A stretch of DNA of 14,230 nucleotides from Desulfuromonadaceae bacterium (GTDB lineage: Bacteria > Desulfobacterota > Desulfuromonadia > Desulfuromonadales > Geopsychrobacteraceae), in NCBI GenBank assembly GCA_016744555.1, contig JADGED010000047.1, positions 1 through 14,230 of the forward strand. Direction: 5' to 3'. This document shows, one piece after another, positions 1-5,838 of this stretch (its first letter is position 1; every line of letters starts with the position of its first letter). The notes under the pieces are model-generated. The model worked only from the letters and a program-made list of their open reading frames with translations. It had not been told where the DNA came from and did no database searches. Made by a program: the position numbers and the translations under genes.

Positions 1-1
1 G

Positions 2-2185
2 GAAAAATATGGTGCAGAGAACGTTGCCCAAATAATTACCTTTGGAACCATGCAAGCGAAGGGGGTTTTGCGCGATGTTGGTAGGGCGTTAAATATCCCT
101 TACGGTGAAGTTGATAAGGTCGCTAAGTCGATACCAAATGTCCTCGGGATTAATTTAACTCAAGCCATAGAGCAAGAACCGCAACTGAAAGCATTAATTG
201 CTAAAGATCCAAAAATAAAAGAACTGGTAACAATTTCCCTGTCTTTAGAGGGGCTAACACGGCATGCCTCGACTCACGCTGCTGGAGTTGTGGTAACTCC
301 AAAGCCGCTACCTGAATATCTTCCTTTGTATATTGATCCCAAAGCCGGTGGTCAGGTCACCCAGTATCCAATGAAGTATGTTGAAGAAATTGGACTGGTC
401 AAGTTTGACTTTCTTGGTTTAAAGACTCTCACCGTAATTGAAAATGCATTGCGGTTGATCCGTGCAGGTAAGGATGAAACGTTTGATTTGCAGGTAATTC
501 CTTACGATGACGAAAAAACTTTTACTCTTCTTTCAAAAGGAGAGTCGACTGGAGTCTTTCAGCTTGAGTCAAGCGGAATGAAAGAGTACCTGGTTAAGTT
601 GAAACCAAGCTGTTTTGAAGATTTGATTGCTATGGTTGCTCTCTATCGTCCTGGACCTCTGGGCTCTGGTATGGTTGATTCGTTTATTAAGCGTAAGCAT
701 GGAACCGAAACCTTTAAGTACGATTTTCCCGAACTAGAACCAATCCTTAAGGATACTTACGGCGTTATTGTTTATCAGGAACAGGTAATGCTGATTGCGC
801 AGGTATTAGCAAGATATAGCCTTGGTGGCGCCGACTTGTTGCGCCGTGCTATGGGAAAAAAGAAACCAGAGGAGATGGCTAAGCAGAAAAAAATCTTCTT
901 GGCCGGTGCCGCCGAAAATAAACTTGATCTTAAAAAAGCCGAAGCGGTGTTTGATTTGATGGAAAAGTTTGCCGCTTACGGTTTTAATAAGTCCCACTCT
1001 GCAGCATATGCATTGATTTCCTACCAAACGGCCTATCTTAAGGCTCACTATCCGGTTGAATTTATGGCAGCACTTTTGACCGAAGATATGGAAAATACCG
1101 ACAAGGTCATTAAGAATATTGGCGAGGTTCGGGCGATGGGAGTTGAGGTTTTACCTCCAGATATTAATGCATCAGAGCGCACTTTTACCGTGGCAAAAGA
1201 GGTCATGCGATTTGGTCTTGGTGCGGTTAAGGGAGTTGGTGCAGCAGCGCTTGATTCAATCCAAGAGGTGCGCAATGACGAACCTTTTAGCTCGTTGCAA
1301 AATTTTTGCGAGCGCGTTGATTTGCGTAAGGTAAATAAGAAAGTAGTTGAGGCTCTGATAAAGTGCGGAGCATTTGATTCTCTTGGCGGGAATCGTGCCC
1401 AGTTTTATGGCGCCTATGAAGAAGCGATGGAAATAGGACAACGATTGCAAAAAGAGGAGGCGTCGGGACAAGACTCACTTTTTGGTAGTAAGGAAATATT
1501 GTCCCTTAGTGGTGGCGGTTATGGTGCTTTGCCCGATGTAGTTGAGTGGGATGAAAAAACTTTGCTCAACTACGAAAAGGAAACGCTAGGTTTTTATGTT
1601 ACTGGTCACCCACTGGCACGCTACAGCGACGCCCTTAGGCGGTTTGCAACCTGTGAAGCTGCAGCTATGGTGGAAAGAAATGATAAAGAGTCGGTAAGAG
1701 TTGGTGGCATAGTGTCTGGGCTTAAAGAACTTATCACCAAAAAAGGTGATAGGATGGCATTTGTTACCCTTGAGGACCTTAGCGGCTCGGTAGAAATTGT
1801 CGTCTTCCCCGAGGTCTATACTGCCTCCATGGAATTGTTAAAAGGGGATGAGCCGCTACTAGTCAGTGGTGAGCTTGATGCGGGTGAGGAGGCGTGCAAA
1901 GTTATGGCATCTGAGGTTGTTTTGTTACGCGAAGTCAAAGAAACTATGGCTAAGCTGGTTCATGTTCGCTTGACTACACCGGGGTTGGATGAGATGCAGA
2001 TGCGGCAGCTTAAAGGATTGGTGCAGCGTTATCGTGGCAATTGTGATGTGCAGTTACACATAACCATCCCCAATCGTAGTGAAACAACTATCTTGCTGCC
2101 GGAGCAATTGAAGATGTCAGCTACCGATGAAGCGATGGCTGCGGCCCAAGATATGTTTGGTTATAGTGTAATGACTTATGAATAA
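2..2185 (+). CDS. dnaE: DNA polymerase III subunit alpha, 3' part (5' truncated by window edge)
   Basis: Catalytic subunit of the replicative DNA polymerase III. The reading frame is open from base 2, so the gene enters from the left; 727 residues are visible. Aligned from memory with E. coli DnaE, about 420 N-terminal residues (the PHP domain and the first palm aspartates) lie outside. Visible are the palm segment ITFGTMQAKGVLRDVGR near residues 12-28, the third catalytic Asp in VKFDFLGL (fragment residue 136, codon 407-409), and the fingers motifs RPGPLGSGMVD, YQEQVM, LLRRAMGKKKPEEMAKQ and GFNKSHSAAYAL. A helix-hairpin-helix region follows, then an internal clamp-binding motif QDSLF (bases 1469-1483) and an OB-fold starting VRVGGIVSG. 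The C-terminus looks complete. The next gene, accA, is on the same strand 138 bases downstream, and no clear terminator separates them. Identification is secure; the split into palm, fingers and OB domains follows family knowledge. Confidence 0.98.
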   Translation, partial: EKYGAENVAQIITFGTMQAKGVLRDVGRALNIPYGEVDKVAKSIPNVLGINLTQAIEQEPQLKALIAKDPKIKELVTISLSLEGLTRHASTHAAGVVVTPKPLPEYLPLYIDPKAGGQVTQYPMKYVEEIGLVKFDFLGLKTLTVIENALRLIRAGKDETFDLQVIPYDDEKTFTLLSKGESTGVFQLESSGMKEYLVKLKPSCFEDLIAMVALYRPGPLGSGMVDSFIKRKHGTETFKYDFPELEPILKDTYGVIVYQEQVMLIAQVLARYSLGGADLLRRAMGKKKPEEMAKQKKIFLAGAAENKLDLKKAEAVFDLMEKFAAYGFNKSHSAAYALISYQTAYLKAHYPVEFMAALLTEDMENTDKVIKNIGEVRAMGVEVLPPDINASERTFTVAKEVMRFGLGAVKGVGAAALDSIQEVRNDEPFSSLQNFCERVDLRKVNKKVVEALIKCGAFDSLGGNRAQFYGAYEEAMEIGQRLQKEEASGQDSLFGSKEILSLSGGGYGALPDVVEWDEKTLLNYEKETLGFYVTGHPLARYSDALRRFATCEAAAMVERNDKESVRVGGIVSGLKELITKKGDRMAFVTLEDLSGSVEIVVFPEVYTASMELLKGDEPLLVSGELDAGEEACKVMASEVVLLREVKETMAKLVHVRLTTPGLDEMQMRQLKGLVQRYRGNCDVQLHITIPNRSETTILLPEQLKMSATDEAMAAAQDMFGYSVMTYE

Positions 2186-2219
2186 TCGTTACTGATGACG
2201 AATTTATGTGGTGCCCCCC

Positions 2220-2247
2220 TTGACCTTTACTATGTCTAAGCTTTAGT
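2220..2247 (+). promoter_or_regulatory. weak candidate sigma-70 promoter upstream of accA
   Basis: TTGACC (2220-2225) and TTTAGT (2242-2247) are separated by 16 bases, matching 5/6 and 4/6 of the -35 and -10 consensus. It would give a leader of about 70 bases before accA. The sequence is AT-rich enough for chance matches, so accA may simply be read through from dnaE. Confidence 0.25.
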
Positions 2248-2323
2248 GTGTGTTTTTAGTAAAACTTAAATTGATTACTTACTGATCCCGTTGTGAGCGG
2301 GCCTGTATATATGGAGATAGATG

Positions 2324-3286
2324 ATGGATCAATATTTAGATTTTGAGAAACCTATTGCTGATTTGGAAACAAAAATTGGTGAATTACGGGACTACTCTAC
2401 TGATAGTGTCGATTTTTCCAGTGAAATTCAAAAATTGGAAAAAAAGGCAGATAAGCTAAAGGTCGAAGTATATTCAAATTTAACGCGTTGGCAGCGAACT
2501 CAACTGGCGCGCCATGCAAATCGTCCTTACAGCCTTGATTATATCGATCGTATTTTTACCGATTTTCAGCAATTGCACGGTGACCGAGCGTTCGCTGATG
2601 ATTTTGCATTAATCGGTGGTTTGGCAAGACTTGATGGTATGCCGGTAATGATTATCGGTCATCAGAAAGGCCGAGATACTAAAGAAAATATTCGTCGTAA
2701 TTTTGGTATGCCAAACCCTGAAGGTTATCGAAAAGCACTACGGGTTATGGAGATGGCCAATCAGTTTGGCCTGCCAATTTTTACTTTTGTTGATACCCCG
2801 GGAGCTTTCCCTGGTATTGGAGCTGAAGAGCGTGGTCAGGCCGAAGCAATTGCACGGAACCTGCGTGAGATGGCCATGCTGAAAGTTCCGGTAATTGTAA
2901 CAGTAACTGGTGAAGGTGGTTCTGGTGGGGCATTGGCGATAGCCGTTGGTAATAGGGTGATGATGATGCAGTATTCAGTCTATGCTGTTATTTCTCCAGA
3001 AGGTTGTGCTGCTATTTTGTGGAACGATGGTGCCAAGGGTGATCAAGCTGCGGAGGCGTTGAGGCTGACCGCGGCAGATGTCGATAGCTTGGGTACAGTA
3101 ATTGATGAAGTTGTTCCTGAACCAATGGGTGGTGTGCACCAAGATCATGATGTCGCGGCAGAAACCCTGAAAACATATTTGTTGAAGCATCTGACCGAAT
3201 TAGAAGCGTATTCACCTGACGAGCTAGTAGAGCAGCGCTATCAGCGTTTTCGTGCCATGGCTGAATTTGAAGAGCCTCAAGATTAG
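2324..3286 (+). CDS. accA: acetyl-CoA carboxylase carboxyltransferase subunit alpha
   Basis: Alpha subunit of the carboxyltransferase half of acetyl-CoA carboxylase. With AccD it transfers the carboxyl group from biotin on AccB to acetyl-CoA, giving malonyl-CoA for fatty-acid synthesis in the cytoplasm. The 320-residue length matches the family (E. coli AccA 319). Family blocks are clear: the N-terminal helical segment with YLDFEKPIADLE, HRGD-like LHGDRAFADD (res 85-93), GRDTKENIRRNFGMPNPEGYRKA (116-138), the crotonase-fold core FVDTPGAFPGIGAEERGQ (155-172), the oxyanion-type loop GEGGSGGALAI (197-206) and ISPEGCAAILW (223-233). Two adjacent ATGs exist, at 2321 and 2324. GGAG at 2313-2316 lies 7 bases from the second but only 4 from the first, and the second gives the more usual N-terminus, so 2324 was chosen. 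It is followed after 8 bases by rlpA, so the two are probably co-transcribed. Confidence 0.97.
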   Translation: MDQYLDFEKPIADLETKIGELRDYSTDSVDFSSEIQKLEKKADKLKVEVYSNLTRWQRTQLARHANRPYSLDYIDRIFTDFQQLHGDRAFADDFALIGGLARLDGMPVMIIGHQKGRDTKENIRRNFGMPNPEGYRKALRVMEMANQFGLPIFTFVDTPGAFPGIGAEERGQAEAIARNLREMAMLKVPVIVTVTGEGGSGGALAIAVGNRVMMMQYSVYAVISPEGCAAILWNDGAKGDQAAEALRLTAADVDSLGTVIDEVVPEPMGGVHQDHDVAAETLKTYLLKHLTELEAYSPDELVEQRYQRFRAMAEFEEPQD

Positions 3287-3294
3287 GGATTAGT

Positions 3295-4041
3295 ATGTGG
3301 CGATTTTGCTGTTTGCCTTTTTTGCTCTTAGTTGTGTTTATTGCAGGTTGTAGCGAACATACAACTAGGGTAATTGATACTCCAGAAACACGTGAGTTAA
3401 AGGGCTGGCAGAAGCCATACGAAGTTGATGGTCTGCGTTATAATCCCATGCGAGATCATTCTGGCTTTCAGCAACGTGGGATTGCAAGCTGGTATGGTCG
3501 TAAGTTTCATGGACGTAAAACTAGTAATGGTGAAGTGTATGATATGTATGGCAAAAGTGCTGCACATAAAACGCTACCCATGGGCGTTTACGTAAGAGTC
3601 ACAAATTTAGAAAACAAACAACAAATTGTCGTCCGTATTAACGACCGTGGCCCTTTTGTTGCCGGCCGAATCATTGATCTTTCGTTCGGAGCGGCCAATG
3701 AATTAGGGATTGTCGAGTCGGGCACGGCTAAGGTTTTTCTGCAAGCCATAGGATATAAACAGGCTGAACAAAATTCTGGTTACGGTGGGGCGGTTGATTA
3801 TGACTCTGGTAGTTTTGCTATTCAAGTGGGTGCTTTTTCGATTGCTGCAAATGCACACCGTTTGGCCGATGAAATGCAAAATAGCTATGGCAAGGCGGTA
3901 GTTTCTCCTACGCTTACTAATGGACAACAAATTTACCGGGTAAGGGTTGGTGATTTTGATTCATTGCAGTTAGCCGAAAAGGAGGTTAGTGGTTTGGTTT
4001 CTGCTGGATATGCTGGAAGTCATATAGTCGCATTTGATTAA
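3295..4041 (+). CDS. rlpA: RlpA-type septal lytic transglycosylase lipoprotein with SPOR domain
   Basis: Predicted outer-membrane lipoprotein that cleaves peptidoglycan strands lacking stem peptides, acting at or near the division septum. The 248 residues show a hydrophobic signal with lipobox IAGC (lipidated Cys19), then a double-psi beta-barrel at about 62-148 (ASWYG, GRKTSNGE, ALPMG-like TLPMG, VRINDRGPF, RIIDLS). A C-terminal SPOR domain at about 171-247 (FAIQVGAF, YRVRVGDF) is the type that binds denuded septal glycan. Glu80, Asp83 and His91 have the same spacing as the E120/D123/H131 residues I recall as required for activity in Pseudomonas RlpA, so enzymatic activity is plausible. AGGGA at 3285-3289 overlaps the accA stop and sits 5 bases before the ATG, suggesting coupling to accA. 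A role in septation is inferred from the family. Confidence 0.93.
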   Translation: MWRFCCLPFLLLVVFIAGCSEHTTRVIDTPETRELKGWQKPYEVDGLRYNPMRDHSGFQQRGIASWYGRKFHGRKTSNGEVYDMYGKSAAHKTLPMGVYVRVTNLENKQQIVVRINDRGPFVAGRIIDLSFGAANELGIVESGTAKVFLQAIGYKQAEQNSGYGGAVDYDSGSFAIQVGAFSIAANAHRLADEMQNSYGKAVVSPTLTNGQQIYRVRVGDFDSLQLAEKEVSGLVSAGYAGSHIVAFD

Positions 4042-4078
4042 TTAGTTAAAAGGTGTGATAGCTGGTTGCTTTTGTTCA

Positions 4079-4107
4079 TTGACTGTGCTAATTTGTCAAA
4101 ATATTAG
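4079..4107 (+). promoter_or_regulatory. candidate promoter of the cold-shock gene
   Basis: TTGACT (4079-4084, 5/6 match to -35) is followed after 17 bases by TATTAG (4102-4107, 4/6 match to -10). Transcription would begin near 4114 and give a csp leader of about 130 bases, comparable with the long leaders of cspA-type genes. A second possible -10, a perfect TATAAT at 4129-4134, has no recognisable -35 at normal spacing; it could be used instead and would shorten the leader to about 105 bases. Confidence 0.4.
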
Positions 4108-4150
4108 ATTCAGTTTGTGTAGATTATTTATAATTTTAAATAAGATAAGA

Positions 4151-4183
4151 ACCACACAGACCAATTGTCTGGGTGGTTTTTTT
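4151..4183 (+). terminator. terminator-like hairpin between rlpA and csp
   Basis: ACCAC (4151-4155) pairs with GTGGT (4173-4177) and CAGAC (4157-4161) with GTCTG (4167-4171). There is one A/G mismatch (4156/4172) and a CAATT loop, followed by a run of seven T (4177-4183). It is a good rho-independent terminator for the accA-rlpA transcript. If either candidate csp promoter upstream is used, the same hairpin lies in the csp leader and could act as an attenuator. Confidence 0.75.
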
Positions 4184-4188
4184 ATTGG

Positions 4189-4239
4189 ATGCAGCATGCG
4201 TCTGCATTATGTAACTCCCGCAGGGGACCAAGTAAGGAG
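4189..4239 (+). promoter_or_regulatory. structured csp leader with possible Shine-Dalgarno sequestration
   Basis: ATGCAG (4189-4194) can pair with CTGCAT (4202-4207) around a 7-base loop. Just downstream TCCC (4216-4219) can pair with GGGA (4224-4227), while the overlapping CTCC (4215-4218) is complementary to GGAG of the csp ribosome site (4236-4239). The last two pairings exclude each other, as in a translational switch. The pairings are short and seen by eye only. Confidence 0.3.
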
Positions 4240-4247
4240 AAAGTAAA

Positions 4248-4448
4248 ATGGCAGAAGGTACAGTTAAATGGTTTAATGATTCTAAAGGTTTTGGCTTTAT
4301 CGAGCAAGATAACGGCCCAGATGTATTTGTTCACTTTTCAGCTATTGGTGGCGACGGTTTTAAGTCACTATCTGAAGGTGCACGGGTCAGCTTTGATGTA
4401 GTTGATGGTCAAAAAGGCCCTCAAGCGAGCAACGTTGTCCGGCTCTAA
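4248..4448 (+). CDS. cold-shock domain protein, CspA family
   Basis: A 66-residue single-domain nucleic-acid-binding protein of the CspA family, which binds single-stranded RNA and DNA, melts RNA secondary structure and can act as an antiterminator. The protein opens with MAEGTVKWFN, carries RNP1 as KGFGFIEQ (res 13-20) and RNP2 as DVFVHFS (25-31), and ends with QASNVV as usual, so the length and fold are complete. AAGGAG at 4234-4239 is a strong ribosome site 8 bases before the ATG. The gene stands alone, between a terminator-like hairpin upstream and a strong terminator downstream, so it is probably monocistronic. Whether it is cold-induced or constitutive cannot be told from the protein; the long leader favours post-transcriptional control. 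Confidence 0.96.
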   Translation: MAEGTVKWFNDSKGFGFIEQDNGPDVFVHFSAIGGDGFKSLSEGARVSFDVVDGQKGPQASNVVRL

Positions 4449-4470
4449 AATATATTATTTATTTTAAAGC

Positions 4471-4504
4471 AAAAGGCTCCGTGGGAAACCGCGGAGCCTT
4501 TTTT
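4471..4504 (+). terminator. strong rho-independent terminator of csp
   Basis: A 14-base-pair stem (4471-4484 with 4489-4502), containing a single T-G wobble, is closed by a GAAA tetraloop (4485-4488) and runs into TTTTTT ending at 4504. The flanking A-run also makes weak termination possible from the other side. It lies 22 bases after the csp stop. Confidence 0.92.
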
Positions 4505-4534
4505 GTTTCAGAAAGAGAATCAATGGGAGTATGA

Positions 4535-4648
4535 TCTGAAAATATAAGAATTGCTGGAATAGATCAGGTAGTTATTGAATGGGTAGAAACTTATAAATTA
4601 GGACTCTCTGAAAAATCCGTGAGAAAGTTATTTGCAGCGTGTAGGTAG
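4535..4648 (+). other. short coding-like open stretch, possible gene remnant
   Basis: In the 354-base gap between csp and the permease gene, one frame stays open for 37 codons between TGA (4532-4534) and TAG (4646-4648). Its composition is protein-like rather than random: hydrophobic and charged residues alternate in IDQVVIEWVETYKLGLSEKS, with an amphipathic helical look. It has no ATG, GTG or TTG start with a ribosome site near its beginning, so it is either the remains of a decayed or transferred gene or a chance opening. I do not recognise the family. The rest of the gap (4649-4802) is AT-rich and holds only a small palindrome and the start region of the next gene. Confidence 0.2.
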
Positions 4649-4684
4649 TAAAATATTTCCAAAAAAAGTTTTTGTGTTCATTTA

Positions 4685-4701
4685 CTGCATTATTAATGCG
4701 G
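4685..4701. repeat. small inverted repeat upstream of permease gene
   Basis: GCATTA and TAATGC (4687-4692 and 4694-4699) are perfect arms around a single T. They extend outward by a T-G wobble and a C-G pair. There is no T-run, so it is not a terminator. It lies about 100 bases before the permease start and could be a regulator-binding site; this is inference. Confidence 0.3.
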
Positions 4702-4802
4702 CCTATGTGTTGGTTTCTTTATGTTTTTCTCAATGACAATTACAACGCTTGTCTCCAATCATCAAAATATCCACAAAATTATATAATAAGGGAGACAAAA
4801 CT

Positions 4803-5696
4803 TTGAACCTGTTCGAGTATCGTAAAGGAATTATTCTCGGTTTTTTTGCTTATTTGATCTGGGGTTCTTTTCCAGCTTTTTTTAAGTTACTCCCTGCAGC
4901 TTCTCCTTTGGAGGTTGTTTGCCATCGTATCTTTTGGTCTGCAATATTTTTATTGGTATTAGTTGTATTTAAAAACCGTACTGGCGTCTTGTTGCAGGCT
5001 ATCAGGCACGGCAAGACTATTTTAACCCTTTGTTGTTCAACTTTATTGATTGCAACTAACTGGTTAACTTTTTTGTTTGCTATTCAAGCAGGAGAGGTGT
5101 TGCAGTCGAGTTTGGGGTATTTTATTACACCGCTACTAAGTGTTTTGTTTGGATTTATTTTTTTAAGTGAACGTTTAAATCGTATGCAACAGGTTAGTTT
5201 TTTATTTGCCACGTCTGGTGTTTTGTATATAGTTTTTGGCTACGGTCAGACCCCGTGGATTTCTTTTGTTATAGCCGCCTCTTTTGGACTGTATGGGTTG
5301 TTACGTAAGGTTGCAAAAATAGATGCATTAATAGGTCTTACAATTGAAACAATGTTGTTGGTTCCTGTTGCCGCTGGTTATCTTTATTATTTGTCTTATA
5401 CTGGTCAATCTGTTTTTGGGGGAGATTCTCTTCGTTATAATATTTTATTACCAGTGTCAGGCGTTATAACAGCAATCCCTTTATTGTTCTTTATTGGTGC
5501 TGCTAAGCGTTTGCAATTATCTACGATTGGTTTTATGCAATACATAACCCCAAGTTTACACTTCATTTTGGCGATTATTGCATTTTCAGAACCATTTTCT
5601 AGGGATCAATTTTTAAGCTTTATGCTGATTTGGGTTGGCTTAGCTATTTACTCTTTTGATATTGTTAAAGGTAGCGGTAAAAAAAGTTGTTGTTAG
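4803..5696 (+). CDS. rarD: RarD/EamA family transporter (DMT superfamily permease)
   Basis: Inner-membrane permease of the drug/metabolite transporter superfamily, RarD branch; the substrate is not known from the family name. The 297 residues compare well with E. coli RarD (296). About ten hydrophobic segments form two EamA repeats. Family signatures include FAYLIWGSFPAFFKLLPAASPLEVVCHR (res 15-42), ATNWLTFLFAIQAGEVLQSSLGYFITPLLSVLFGFIFLSERL in the first repeat, and STIGFMQYITPSLHFILAI with the conserved E late in the second. The start chosen is TTG at 4803 because GGGAG (4790-4794) lies 8 bases upstream and the N-terminus then fits the family; an upstream TTG at 4749 would add 18 non-family residues without a ribosome site. 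It appears monocistronic, with 142 bases before the next gene. Substrate unknown. Confidence 0.9.
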   Translation: MNLFEYRKGIILGFFAYLIWGSFPAFFKLLPAASPLEVVCHRIFWSAIFLLVLVVFKNRTGVLLQAIRHGKTILTLCCSTLLIATNWLTFLFAIQAGEVLQSSLGYFITPLLSVLFGFIFLSERLNRMQQVSFLFATSGVLYIVFGYGQTPWISFVIAASFGLYGLLRKVAKIDALIGLTIETMLLVPVAAGYLYYLSYTGQSVFGGDSLRYNILLPVSGVITAIPLLFFIGAAKRLQLSTIGFMQYITPSLHFILAIIAFSEPFSRDQFLSFMLIWVGLAIYSFDIVKGSGKKSCC

Positions 5697-5727
5697 AGGG
5701 AGTTGAATCTTAGCGCCGTATCCTTTA

Positions 5728-5740
5728 TGATTGTTAATCA
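5728..5740. promoter_or_regulatory. palindrome upstream of the oxidoreductase promoter, possible operator
   Basis: TGATT and AATCA form perfect 5-base arms around GTT, centred near -59 relative to the predicted start at about 5793. The half-sites resemble the TTGAT/ATCAA of FNR-type regulators, but the spacing between TGAT and ATCA is 5 rather than the usual 4, so this is only a suggestion. Confidence 0.25.
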
Positions 5741-5758
5741 AAAAGGTAAAGAAAATAC

Positions 5759-5786
5759 TTTACATTTAAATATTAATATATATGAT
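5759..5786 (+). promoter_or_regulatory. sigma-70 type promoter for the disulfide oxidoreductase gene
   Basis: TTTACA (5759-5764) and TATGAT (5781-5786) each match consensus at 5 of 6 positions and are 16 bases apart. The predicted start near 5793 gives a leader of about 46 bases ending in the ribosome site GGGGA (5828-5832). Confidence 0.5.
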
Positions 5787-5838
5787 TATTGCTGGTCGAT
5801 TGGTTTCTGGTTTGACTTAAAGGAAATGGGGAATAACT

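Noticed and set aside
806..1478. Several antisense and alternate-frame open stretches across dnaE
   Set aside because: They overlap an unmistakable dnaE frame, have no ribosome sites and show low-complexity shadow translations.
2287..2301. Short CCCG/CGGG hairpin before accA as a regulatory element
   Set aside because: Only four base pairs with a 7-base loop; too short to claim without conservation data.
2975..3930. Reverse-strand open stretches inside accA and rlpA
   Set aside because: They lie opposite strongly conserved genes and show no recognisable protein features.
4055..4401. Two + strand open stretches spanning the csp leader and overlapping csp in another frame
   Set aside because: They cross a terminator-like hairpin and the csp ribosome site, and their translations are not protein-like.
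4782..4787. Perfect TATAAT just before the permease ribosome site
   Set aside because: Transcription from it would start at about 4794, within or after the ribosome site GGGAG (4790-4794), and no -35 is found at proper spacing.
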